Source: Alphaproteobacteria bacterium UBA2784
Lineage (GTDB): Bacteria; Pseudomonadota; Alphaproteobacteria; Micropepsales; Micropepsaceae
Direction of reading: 5' to 3'
DNA: 25,891 bases
NCBI GenBank assembly: GCA_002352285.1
Contig: DEIC01000021.1
Coordinates: 1 to 25,891 of the forward strand
Every line of letters starts with the position of its first letter. The first letter of the stretch is position 1. A model generated the notes under the pieces. That model was not told the origin of the DNA. It ran no database searches and was given only the letters and a program-made list of their open reading frames with translations. Made by a program: the position numbers and the translations under genes. Positions 1-7,722 of the stretch are shown here, in pieces.

Positions 1-668
1 TGCACTACACCGCGCTGCCGCAATGGGCGCAGACACTCGGCATGACCTTTTCGATCATGCTGTGGATGCCCAGTTGGGGTGGCATGATCAACGGCCTGAT
101 GACGCTGTCGGGCGCGTGGGACAAGCTGCGCACCGATCCGGTGCTGCGCATGCTGGTGGTCTCGGTTGCCTTCTACGGCATGAGCACGTTTGAGGGTCCG
201 GTGATGAGCGTGCGCGAAGTCAACGCACTCTCGCACTACACCGACTGGACCATTGGCCACGTGCATTCAGGCGCGCTGGGCTGGGTCGGCTTTGTCAGCT
301 TTGGCGCGATCTACTGCCTCGTACCCTGGCTGTGGAAGCGCCAGCGGCTCTACTCGCTCAAGCTCGTCGAGTGGCATTTCTGGGTATCGACCATCGGCAT
401 CGTCTTCTACATCACGGCGATGTGGGTGAGCGGCATCATGCAGGGCCTGATGTGGCGCGCCTATAATGCCTTCGGCTTCCTCGAATACTCGTTCGTGGAA
501 ACGGTCGAGGCCATGCACCCCTATTACGTGATCCGTGCACTGGGCGGCGCGCTCTATCTCGCCGGTGCGCTGATCATGGTCTGGAACATCTGGCGCACCA
601 TCAAGGGCGAGGTGCGGTCGAGCGAACCGCTGCGCAGCCCTGCGGCTGCAGCTGTGGCAGCGGAATGA
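1..668 (+). CDS. ccoN: cbb3-type cytochrome c oxidase subunit I, 3' part (CcoN)
   Basis: This is the catalytic haem-copper subunit of the cbb3 oxidase, which reduces O2 and pumps protons in the inner membrane. Only the C-terminal part is here: the frame is open from base 3 and begins HYTALPQWAQ, just after the usual CuB His-His pair. About five membrane segments follow. The IGHVHSG motif supplies two His (codons at 258-260 and 264-266), which in this family ligate the high-spin and low-spin b haems. The YTDWTIGHVHSGALGW block is close to family consensus. The gene ends 10 nt before ccoO, which has its own GGAG ribosome site. Any promoter or anaerobox lies upstream of the window. Confidence 0.97.
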   Translation, partial: HYTALPQWAQTLGMTFSIMLWMPSWGGMINGLMTLSGAWDKLRTDPVLRMLVVSVAFYGMSTFEGPVMSVREVNALSHYTDWTIGHVHSGALGWVGFVSFGAIYCLVPWLWKRQRLYSLKLVEWHFWVSTIGIVFYITAMWVSGIMQGLMWRAYNAFGFLEYSFVETVEAMHPYYVIRALGGALYLAGALIMVWNIWRTIKGEVRSSEPLRSPAAAAVAAE

Positions 669-678
669 GGAGCAAGCC

Positions 679-1413
679 ATGAAATTCAATCACGGAATGC
701 TTGAACGCAATTCGCTGCTGCTGACGGCGGGCATCCTTGTGATGGTGTCGATTGGCGGCATCATCGAGATCGCACCGCTGTTCTACCTCGAGAATACGAT
801 CGAGAAGGTGGAGGGCGTGCGTCCCTACACGCCGCTCGAACTGACGGGCCGCAACATCTATATCCGCGAGGGTTGCTATACGTGCCACTCGCAGATGGTG
901 CGTCCGTTGCGCGACGAGGTGGAGCGCTATGGCCATTACAGCCTCGCCGCCGAGAGCATGTATGACCATCCCTTCCAGTGGGGGTCGAAGCGCACCGGGC
1001 CAGACCTTGCGCGGGTGGGTGGAAAATATTCTGACAGCTGGCATGTCGCGCACATGATCGATCCGCGCGCGGTGGTGCCGGAGTCGGTCATGCCGCCCTA
1101 TGCATTCCTCGCCGACGTTGAGCTCGAGGGAGGCCGCATCAAAGCCGATCTCGCCGCCAACCAGATGCTGGGCGTTCCCTATACGGATGAAATGCTGGAG
1201 AAGGCAGCTGCCGACCTCTTTGCCCAGGCGACGCCTGATGGTGATGACGCCAGTGCCTTCTCAAAGCGCTGGCCGACGGCGCTGGTGCGCGACTTCGACG
1301 GCGATCCGTCGCGCGTGACAGAGATGGACGCCATCATTGCCTATATGCAGATGCTCGGCACGACGGTCGATTTCTCGACCTATGAGCCGGGCACAGCCGA
1401 CAATCTGCGCTGA
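679..1413 (+). CDS. ccoO: cbb3 oxidase monohaem cytochrome c subunit II (CcoO)
   Basis: A membrane-anchored monohaem cytochrome c of 244 residues that passes electrons from CcoP to the CcoN active site. There is one N-terminal membrane anchor (about residues 13-37). A single haem c attachment motif, CYTCH, spans residues 66-70 and is followed by the CcoO signature SQMVRPLRDE. M138 in the VMPPY motif is the likely distal haem ligand. The start has GAGGAG 7 nt upstream. Length and motifs match the family, with nothing missing. It lies between ccoN and ccoQ, as in the standard ccoNOQP operon. Confidence 0.97.
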   Translation: MKFNHGMLERNSLLLTAGILVMVSIGGIIEIAPLFYLENTIEKVEGVRPYTPLELTGRNIYIREGCYTCHSQMVRPLRDEVERYGHYSLAAESMYDHPFQWGSKRTGPDLARVGGKYSDSWHVAHMIDPRAVVPESVMPPYAFLADVELEGGRIKADLAANQMLGVPYTDEMLEKAAADLFAQATPDGDDASAFSKRWPTALVRDFDGDPSRVTEMDAIIAYMQMLGTTVDFSTYEPGTADNLR

Positions 1414-1424
1414 GGGAGAACGCC

Positions 1425-1577
1425 ATGTCATCAGACAGTCTTTCAACCTTCGCGCAGACGTGGGGGCTTCTGTACTTCGTGCTGCTGTTTGCGGGCGTCG
1501 TTGCCTATGCACTGTGGCCATCCAACCGGAAGAAATTCGATCGTGCGGCCCGGCTGCCGCTGGAGGGTGACGAATGA
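1425..1577 (+). CDS. ccoQ: cbb3 oxidase small subunit IV (CcoQ/FixQ)
   Basis: A 50-residue membrane protein with one hydrophobic helix at about residues 13-30, then a WPSNRKKFD segment and a short polar tail. WPxNxxxFDxAAxLPL is the recognisable CcoQ/FixQ signature. CcoQ stabilises the assembled cbb3 complex. The start is 11 nt after the ccoO stop and has GGGAGA upstream. Its stop overlaps the ccoP start in an ATGA junction, which indicates translational coupling. Confidence 0.93.
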   Translation: MSSDSLSTFAQTWGLLYFVLLFAGVVAYALWPSNRKKFDRAARLPLEGDE

Positions 1578-2449
1578 GCACGCACCAGGACAAAGAACGC
1601 GACGCACATAGCGGCGTTGAAACCACCGGCCATGAGTGGGACGGGATCAAGGAGCTGAACAATCCGCTGCCCAAATGGTGGCTGCAGATTTTCTATGCCA
1701 CCGTGATCATCTCGCTTGTCTATTGGGTTCTGTTCCCGGCCATTCCGCTGGTCGAGAGCGCCACGACGGGTGTTCTGGGCCAGTCTGACCGCGCAGACGT
1801 TGTCAGCGATCTGGAAGCGCTTCGGGCCCAGCGTGCACCGACCATGGCGAAGCTGGCGAATGCGCCGCTGGAGGCGATTGAGCAGGATCCGGACCTGCTG
1901 TCTTTCGTGTTGGCGGCAGGCGCGTCAGTGTTCGGCGACAATTGCGCGCCGTGCCACGGGTCAGGTGCGCAGGGCAGCGTTGGCTATCCCAATCTCATTG
2001 ACGATGTGTGGATCTGGGGCGGCACGCTGGAGGACATCCGCCAGACAATCCGCTATGGCATCAGGTCAGATCACAGCGATACGCGCATCTCGGAAATGCC
2101 GGCATTCGGCCGTGACGAACTTCTGACCAAGGAACAGATTGCTGACCTTGCGCAGTATGTGCTGTCAATTTCCGGGCAGGGCGGCGATGCGGCTGCCGTT
2201 CTTCGGGCGCAGCCGCTGTTTGCGGAGCAGTGTGCGGTCTGTCATGGCGAAGCGGGCATGGGCATGCGTGAGTTCGGTGCGCCCAATCTGACGGATGCCG
2301 ACTGGGTCTATGGCGGCGATCTTGCCGCCATTACGGAGACGATCACGAATGCGCGCCGCGGTGTCATGCCGGCGTGGACGGGCCGTATGGATGACGCCAC
2401 CATCAACGCGCTTGCCATCTATGTGCATGCGCTGGGCGGCGGCGAATAG
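1574..2449 (+). CDS. ccoP: cbb3 oxidase dihaem cytochrome c subunit III (CcoP)
   Basis: A 291-residue dihaem cytochrome c that receives electrons from soluble or membrane cytochromes for the cbb3 oxidase. The N-terminal stretch contains the family motif GIKELNNPLPKWW, followed by a membrane anchor at about residues 36-60. The two haem c motifs are CAPCH (124-128) and CAVCH (220-224). Probable Met ligands lie in the EMPAFG and VMPAWTGRM motifs after each haem site. The gene overlaps ccoQ by 4 nt. Domain order and length are normal. Confidence 0.97.
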   Translation: MSTHQDKERDAHSGVETTGHEWDGIKELNNPLPKWWLQIFYATVIISLVYWVLFPAIPLVESATTGVLGQSDRADVVSDLEALRAQRAPTMAKLANAPLEAIEQDPDLLSFVLAAGASVFGDNCAPCHGSGAQGSVGYPNLIDDVWIWGGTLEDIRQTIRYGIRSDHSDTRISEMPAFGRDELLTKEQIADLAQYVLSISGQGGDAAAVLRAQPLFAEQCAVCHGEAGMGMREFGAPNLTDADWVYGGDLAAITETITNARRGVMPAWTGRMDDATINALAIYVHALGGGE

Positions 2450-2457
2450 GAGCGCTT

Positions 2458-3930
2458 ATGGATCGCGCGGTTGAAGAAACCGGTTCATCGGCCATTGCGG
2501 TCTCGGACGCAAAGGCAGTCAACCGCGCGAGCGTCCGCACCCTCTACAAGGCGCGCGAACCCGTCTATCCCAAGCGGGTTCGCGGGCTTTTTCGCCGCAT
2601 CAAATGGCTGATGATGGGCTTTGCACTGGCGGTCTATTATCTGCTGCCCTGGCTGCGCTGGGACAGGGGAGAGGGCCGACCATCGCAGGCCGTGCTCGTC
2701 GACTTTGCGGGCGAGCGGTTCTATTTCTTCTGGATCGAAATCTGGCCGCAGGAAGTCTATTACATCACCGGCTTGCTGATCCTGGCTGCGCTGTCGCTCT
2801 TTCTTGTTACGTCGATGTTTGGCCGGGTGTGGTGTGGCTATGCGTGTCCGCAGACGGTGTGGACAGATCTCTTTCTCGCGGTAGAGCGCTTTTTTGAGGG
2901 TGACCGCAACGCCCAGATCAGGCTTGCCAAGTCGCCGTGGACAGGCAGCAAGTTTGCGCGCAAGGCGGGCAAGCATGTTGTCTGGCTTCTGATTGCGGCA
3001 ACGACGGGTGGTGCGCTCGTTTTCTATTTCCATGATGCGCCCAGTCTGTTGCCGGCCTTGTTCGATGGCACGGCTTCGGTGTCGGCCTATCTGTTTCTGG
3101 GCATCCTCACATTTACGACCTATTCGCTTGCAGGTTTTGCGCGCGAGCAGGTGTGCATCTATATGTGCCCGTGGCCGCGCATCCAGGCAGCCCTGATTGA
3201 CGAGCACGCCCTCAATGTCACCTACCGGCGCAATCGCGGCGAGCCGCGCGGTGCGCACAAGAAGGGACAAAGCTGGGAAGGGCGGGGCCATTGCATCGAC
3301 TGCAACCAGTGCGTGGCGGCGTGCCCGATGGGCATCGACATCCGCGATGGCGACCAGCTGGAATGCATCAATTGCGCTTTGTGCATTGATGCCTGCAATG
3401 ACGTGATGAAGAAGGTGGGCCTGCCCACGGGGCTCATCGGATATGACACCAGCCACAATGTCGAACTGCGGGCGCGCGGCGAAAAGCCCAAAATCAACAT
3501 TCTGCGGCCGCGCACATTCCTTTATGCCGGGCTGATTGCACTGATCGGCGTCATCATGCTGTTCTCGCTGGGCACGCGCGCAACGATTGATCTCAATGTA
3601 TTGCGCGACCGCAATCCGCCCTATGTCCGGCTGTCGGACGGCACATTCCGCAATGCCTATACGCTGAAGCTGATGAATCGCACCGGCAGCGCCCGCGACT
3701 TTAAGATCACTGTCGGGCCGGACAATGCCTTCATCCTGCGCGCTGTGGGCGCCGAGGGCGAGGGCACGCTGACCGTGCGCGTGGCAGCTGATGAAACGCG
3801 GGCCTTGCGCGTCTTCCTGACTGCACCACAACAGGCAGAGGAGAGCGTGCCAGTTATCTTCACCGTGCGTGATCCGGTCAGCGGCGAGTTTGTGGCTGAC
3901 GAAACCAATTTCCTGACAGGTGACCGATGA
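2458..3930 (+). CDS. ccoG: cbb3 oxidase accessory iron-sulfur protein CcoG (FixG/RdxA type)
   Basis: A 490-residue membrane ferredoxin-like protein; the family acts in copper reduction and delivery during cbb3 biogenesis. Cysteine pairs near the membrane segments are CGYAC (126/130) and CIYMC (233/237). Two ferredoxin-type 4Fe-4S motifs follow, with Cys at 279/282/285/289 and 303/306/309/313. The last ~120 residues resemble the FixG C-terminal Ig-like domain after a final membrane segment (about residues 352-370). The start lies 8 nt after the ccoP stop with GGAGC upstream. The ATGA overlap with ccoH suggests translational coupling. Confidence 0.96.
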   Translation: MDRAVEETGSSAIAVSDAKAVNRASVRTLYKAREPVYPKRVRGLFRRIKWLMMGFALAVYYLLPWLRWDRGEGRPSQAVLVDFAGERFYFFWIEIWPQEVYYITGLLILAALSLFLVTSMFGRVWCGYACPQTVWTDLFLAVERFFEGDRNAQIRLAKSPWTGSKFARKAGKHVVWLLIAATTGGALVFYFHDAPSLLPALFDGTASVSAYLFLGILTFTTYSLAGFAREQVCIYMCPWPRIQAALIDEHALNVTYRRNRGEPRGAHKKGQSWEGRGHCIDCNQCVAACPMGIDIRDGDQLECINCALCIDACNDVMKKVGLPTGLIGYDTSHNVELRARGEKPKINILRPRTFLYAGLIALIGVIMLFSLGTRATIDLNVLRDRNPPYVRLSDGTFRNAYTLKLMNRTGSARDFKITVGPDNAFILRAVGAEGEGTLTVRVAADETRALRVFLTAPQQAEESVPVIFTVRDPVSGEFVADETNFLTGDR

Positions 3931-4427
3931 GCATGACGGCAACACAGGATGGGCGGCGCCCGTTGACGGGGCGCCAGGTGCTGTTCGGGCTGATTGCCTT
4001 CTTTGGCGTTGTGATGGGGGTCAACGTAATCTTCATCGTGACGGCGATTGACAGTTTCCCCGGAGAGGATGTCAGGCGTTCGTGGTTCCAGGGCATACAT
4101 TACAATGATGTGCTGGCAGAACGCGCCGCGCAGGACGCACTGGGCTGGGAGGCTGTGCTGGGTGTTGGCGGCGCTGGCGCCGGCAGCTATGCCGAACTGC
4201 GCATGACAGCTGAGGGCGCTCCGCTGGGTGATCTTGAGATCATCGCAGAGCTGCGCCACCCGACCGACGCCACACTAGACCGTACACTTGCTTTCGAGCG
4301 CATTGCGCTGGGCGTCTGGCGCGCGCCGCTTGGCGATGTCGCGCTGGGCCGGTGGGATATTGCTTTTACCGCGCGCGATCTTTCGGGCAACACCTTTGAA
4401 GGAAAGCGCCGCATATGGTTGCGCTAG
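3927..4427 (+). CDS. ccoH: cbb3 oxidase assembly protein CcoH/FixH
   Basis: A 166-residue protein with one N-terminal membrane helix (about residues 16-38) and a periplasmic domain. The HYNDVLAERAAQDALGW stretch is typical of FixH, and the C-terminal part is beta-rich. CcoH interacts with CcoN and CcoP during assembly and is needed for stable cbb3 complex. It overlaps ccoG by 4 nt and ccoI by 13 nt, so the three accessory genes are probably translated as a coupled unit. Confidence 0.93.
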   Translation: MSMTATQDGRRPLTGRQVLFGLIAFFGVVMGVNVIFIVTAIDSFPGEDVRRSWFQGIHYNDVLAERAAQDALGWEAVLGVGGAGAGSYAELRMTAEGAPLGDLEIIAELRHPTDATLDRTLAFERIALGVWRAPLGDVALGRWDIAFTARDLSGNTFEGKRRIWLR

Positions 4428-6649
4428 AAGCGGAGACGGGTTGCCCGACTTATGGCGGCGGCGAAGAGGGCGTTGCCTTCGATCCTGCGCCGTTTGTGCG
4501 GCGTGATGCGGCCGGACGCATGCATCTTGAGCTTGTGGTGCGTGGCGCGCATTGTGGCGCCTGCCTCTCGCGCATCGAACGTGGCGTCAGGGCGCTGCCG
4601 GGCATCCTTGATGCGCGGATGAATCTTTCGACACGCAAGTTTGCTGCAGTCTGGGAGGGTGCGCTTGCTCCCATCCGCATCACTGAAGCAATTGCCGGTC
4701 TTGGCTATGGTGTTGCGCCGTTTGATGCGGCAGCGATTGCCAGTGACGCACACAGCGAAAACCGCCTGCTGATGTGGTGCCTGGGCGTGACGGCCTTTGC
4801 ATCGATGAATGTCATGCTGCTCTCGGTTTCGATCTGGGCCGGGCTGGGCGTTGACATGGATGTGGGCACGCGCACGCTCTTCTACTGGCTGAGCGCGCTC
4901 ATCGCCATTCCGGCCACGCTTTATGGTGGCATTCCGTTCTTCCGCTCGGCGCTGGCGGCGCTGCGGCAGGGCCGCGCCAACATGGACGTGCCGATCTCGC
5001 TGGCTGTTCTGGGTGCGCTTGCGCTCAGCATCTATGAGGCCTCAATTGCTGGTGAGCACGCCTATTTTGAAGCGCCGGTGATGCTCCTCTTCCTGCTTCT
5101 GATCGGGCGGTGGCTGGATCACAATCTGCGCGACCGGGCGCGGGCGGCAGCGCGCAATCTCCTCGCCATTCAGTCATTGCCTGCCGTGCGGTTGACTGCT
5201 TCCGGTGCGGCAGAGGCCGTGGCCGCGCGCGACATCGTTCCGGGCGACAGGCTGCTTGTCATGCCGGGTGACCGGGTGGTGGCTGACAGCGAAGTCATCG
5301 ACGGCGACAGCGATGTCGATTGCGCGCTGGTGACAGGTGAAAGCGCGCCGGTGGCGGCGGCACCGGGCTCACGCCTGCATGCCGGTGTCATCAATCTCTC
5401 GCGGCGGCTGGTGGTGCGGGCAGTTGCGCGCAGCGAAGACTCGCTCGTTGCCCAGCTCACGCGGCTGGTGGAGGCGGGCGAACAGACGCGCTCGCGCTAT
5501 GTGCGGCTGGCCGACAAGGCGGCGCGCGTTTATGTGCCTGTCGTGCATACGCTGGCGGCCATGGTGTTCGCAGGCTGGCTGCTGATTGAAGGCAGCGTGC
5601 ACACGGCCGCTGTCAATGCGATTGCCGTTCTCATCATTACGTGCCCGTGCGCGCTGGGGCTTGCGGTGCCGGCAGTTCAGGTTGTGGCGACGGGCCGGCT
5701 GTTCCGCAATGGCACGCTGGTGAAATCGGGCGATGCGCTGGAACGGATTGCGGAAGTCACGCATGTTGTGTTCGACAAGACCGGCACGCTGACGCTTGGA
5801 CGGCCGGTGCTTGCTGCTTCATCAGTTGATCCTGAAATGCTTGAGCAGGCCGCGCGGCTGGCGCGTATAAGCCGTCATCCGCTGTCGCGTGCATTGGCGC
5901 ATGCGGCGGGGCCGGGGCTTGTGGCGATGGATGCGCGTGAAACGCCGGGCGAGGGCATTGAGGCGCAACTGGATGGCGTGCGTATGCGTCTTGGCCGTGC
6001 CTCATTCGTGGGGGCATTCGCCACCGTGCCGCCCTATGGCAAGGAGGGCGAGGCATTGTCGCTCTTCTTTGCGCGCGAGGGTGGAGCCGCGACCCGCTTT
6101 ACCTTTGATGACGTCATGCGCGCCGATGTGCGGGCCGTCGTTCATGCACTGGAAGCACGCGGCCTGCGCGTAGAACTGCTTTCCGGTGACAGGGAGGCGC
6201 CTGCGCGCGCCGTCGGAGAAGCTGCGGGCATTGCGTCGTGGAAGGCGGGTCTCCTGCCACATGAAAAGACGGCCCATCTTGCGGCCCTGAAGGCGGCGGG
6301 TGCACGCACCTTGATGATTGGCGATGGCCTCAACGATGCACCGGCGCTGGCGCAGGCTCATGCATCGATGGCCCCGGGATCGGCGGTTGATGCCACGCAG
6401 TCTGCGTCAGACCTCGTGTTCCAGGGCGATACGCTGTGGCCGGTGGTGGAGGCGATTGATGTGGCGCGCCAGTCGCGCAAGCTGGTTGTGGAGAATTTCG
6501 GCTTCTCGGCGCTTTATAATGCCGTTGCCATTCCCTTTGCTGCGCTTGGCTTTGTGACGCCCCTGATTGCGGCGATTGCCATGTCTGCGTCGTCGCTGGT
6601 TGTCACACTAAACGCCTTGCGCTTGAATGGCGGGCGCAAGGCAGCCTGA
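4415..6649 (+). CDS. ccoI: P1B-type copper-exporting ATPase CcoI/FixI
   Basis: A 744-residue P-type ATPase that in this family supplies copper for the CuB site of CcoN. An N-terminal metal-binding domain carries CGAC (47-50). Visible landmarks are the TGES actuator motif (307-310), the transmembrane CPC copper site (410-412), the phosphorylated D454 in DKTGT, and the hinge GDGLND (636-641). An additional Cys lies near the N terminus in the GCPTYGGG segment. The start codon is inside the ccoH 3' end and 13 nt are shared, so coupling is likely. The gene is complete and shows no broken motif. Position after ccoH supports FixI/CcoI rather than a general CopA exporter. Confidence 0.96.
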   Translation: MVALEAETGCPTYGGGEEGVAFDPAPFVRRDAAGRMHLELVVRGAHCGACLSRIERGVRALPGILDARMNLSTRKFAAVWEGALAPIRITEAIAGLGYGVAPFDAAAIASDAHSENRLLMWCLGVTAFASMNVMLLSVSIWAGLGVDMDVGTRTLFYWLSALIAIPATLYGGIPFFRSALAALRQGRANMDVPISLAVLGALALSIYEASIAGEHAYFEAPVMLLFLLLIGRWLDHNLRDRARAAARNLLAIQSLPAVRLTASGAAEAVAARDIVPGDRLLVMPGDRVVADSEVIDGDSDVDCALVTGESAPVAAAPGSRLHAGVINLSRRLVVRAVARSEDSLVAQLTRLVEAGEQTRSRYVRLADKAARVYVPVVHTLAAMVFAGWLLIEGSVHTAAVNAIAVLIITCPCALGLAVPAVQVVATGRLFRNGTLVKSGDALERIAEVTHVVFDKTGTLTLGRPVLAASSVDPEMLEQAARLARISRHPLSRALAHAAGPGLVAMDARETPGEGIEAQLDGVRMRLGRASFVGAFATVPPYGKEGEALSLFFAREGGAATRFTFDDVMRADVRAVVHALEARGLRVELLSGDREAPARAVGEAAGIASWKAGLLPHEKTAHLAALKAAGARTLMIGDGLNDAPALAQAHASMAPGSAVDATQSASDLVFQGDTLWPVVEAIDVARQSRKLVVENFGFSALYNAVAIPFAALGFVTPLIAAIAMSASSLVVTLNALRLNGGRKAA

Positions 6650-6668
6650 TCCTGCAGGAGGACAAGCG

Positions 6669-6821
6669 ATGGACGCATTGGCATGGCTCATCCCGGCGGC
6701 GCTGGCGCTGGGCGGCGTCGGCCTTTTGGCTTTCATGTGGTCACTGCGCTCGGGCCAGTATGACGACCTCGACGGGGCGGCGCAGCGCATCCTGACGGAT
6801 GATGACGACCGCCCCGCGTGA
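6669..6821 (+). CDS. ccoS: cbb3 oxidase maturation protein CcoS
   Basis: A 50-residue protein with one membrane helix (about residues 5-24), then the CcoS-like segment MWSLRSGQYDDLDGAAQRIL and an acidic end. In other bacteria CcoS is required for cofactor insertion into the cbb3 oxidase. An in-frame upstream ATG at 6627 would extend it into the ccoI coding end. The chosen ATG is better because CAGGAGG lies 6-8 nt before it and the protein then has normal CcoS length. It is the last gene of the cco cluster on this strand. Confidence 0.93.
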   Translation: MDALAWLIPAALALGGVGLLAFMWSLRSGQYDDLDGAAQRILTDDDDRPA

Positions 6822-6833
6822 AATTTGTGCCCG

Positions 6834-7607
6834 TTACTTCAGGGCCGCCCGATAGGCATGCCATGTGGCATGGCCCAGAAGCGGGAAGATGACAATCAAC
6901 CCAACGCCTGCGGTCACAAAGCCCAGCGCGATCAGGCTGGCAATCAGCCACGCCCACAGCATCATGGGTGCGAAGTTTTTGCGCACCGTGTTGAAGCTGG
7001 AGATGATGGCCGTCACGCCATCCACATCGCGCTCAAGCAGGAGCGGCATGGAGACGACCGACAGGGCATAGATGAAAAAGGCAATCACGCCGCCGGTAAT
7101 GCTGCCGATGACCAGCATCGAGAGGCCCGCTTTGGTTGAAACCAGAAACGCCATGAACTCGGGCAGCGGCGGATAGGTGCTGCCCAGAAACAGGGCAACC
7201 AGCAGCGTGGCAATCCGCATCCACACCAGAATGCCGAACATCAGGAAGAATGCGACAAAGCCGAACTGCACCAGCGATGGCGGCCGCGCCTTGAGAATGC
7301 CGGAAAGGCTGACTTCCGCGCCGCGCTCCTGGCGGCGGCTGATTTCATAAAGGCCGATGGCAAGAACGGGCCCCACAAGGGCAAATGACGCTGCGGCGGC
7401 GGGAATGACGCTGTCGAGGCCCAGCCACCAGAGACCACCTGTAATTGCCGCACCTGCCGCGACGAAAACGATGCCATAGATCAGGCTGGGCAAGGGGCTG
7501 CGCTTGATGTCGGCCCAGCCTTTGGCAAGCCAGGTCCATGGATCTTCCATCTTCAACGCATTCACCTGCGGCGTCGGCGGAACCAAAGTTTCGCTTGTCT
7601 CGGTCAT
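6834..7607 (-). CDS. DUF2189-family integral membrane protein
   Basis: A 257-residue polytopic membrane protein with a short polar N terminus, about six hydrophobic segments, and the stretch WLAKGWADIKRSPLPSLIYG near the start. That stretch and the ending GHATWHAYRAALK are typical of DUF2189 proteins. The molecular function is not known. The ATG is preceded by GGGAGGGA at good spacing. The stop lies only 12 nt from the ccoS stop on the opposite strand. A FixK/FNR-type box is centred about 87 nt upstream of the start, compatible with activation under low oxygen. Together with its position this suggests, but does not prove, a role linked to the cbb3 oxidase or microaerobic membrane physiology. 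Confidence 0.88.
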   Translation of the reverse strand: MTETSETLVPPTPQVNALKMEDPWTWLAKGWADIKRSPLPSLIYGIVFVAAGAAITGGLWWLGLDSVIPAAAASFALVGPVLAIGLYEISRRQERGAEVSLSGILKARPPSLVQFGFVAFFLMFGILVWMRIATLLVALFLGSTYPPLPEFMAFLVSTKAGLSMLVIGSITGGVIAFFIYALSVVSMPLLLERDVDGVTAIISSFNTVRKNFAPMMLWAWLIASLIALGFVTAGVGLIVIFPLLGHATWHAYRAALK

Positions 7608-7664
7608 GGCGTTCCCTCCCTAATGCAGCATGATCTGGCGCACGCCGCTTGATCTTGCCAGCAT

Positions 7665-7708
7665 TTGACCCGAAGGTCTGTCAGACCTTGACATAGATCA
7701 AGGGTCAA
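7665..7708. repeat. Nested inverted repeats around the anaerobox
   Basis: The outer arms TTGACCC (7665-7671) and GGGTCAA (7702-7708) enclose a near-contiguous palindrome GGTCTG-T-CAGACC (7675-7687) and the anaerobox. The two inner elements share two bases (7686-7687), so they cannot both form hairpins fully. This could be a composite operator or, if transcribed, a structured leader for the MFS gene. Confidence 0.5.
7688..7701. promoter_or_regulatory. FixK/FNR-type anaerobox
   Basis: TTGACATAGATCAA fits the FNR/FixK consensus TTGA-N6-TCAA, extended to 6-bp arms CCTTGA/TCAAGG. It lies between the divergent DUF2189 and MFS genes. Its centre is about 87 nt from the DUF2189 start, which leaves room for a class II promoter (box near -41) and a ~46-nt leader. 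It is only 21 nt before the MFS ATG, so on that side it could act only as a repressor site or not at all. Assignment to DUF2189 is inference. Confidence 0.72.
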
Positions 7709-7722
7709 TCCGGGGGGAGTTC

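Noticed and set aside
2485..3945. A 486-codon open frame on the minus strand opposite ccoG
   Set aside because: It mirrors ccoG codon periodicity in GC-rich DNA. Its translation has no recognisable domain and ccoG is unmistakable.
6857..6872. CATGCCA-TG-TGGCATG palindrome near the ccoS/DUF2189 junction as a terminator
   Set aside because: It lies inside the DUF2189 coding end, has a 2-nt loop and no T tract on either side.
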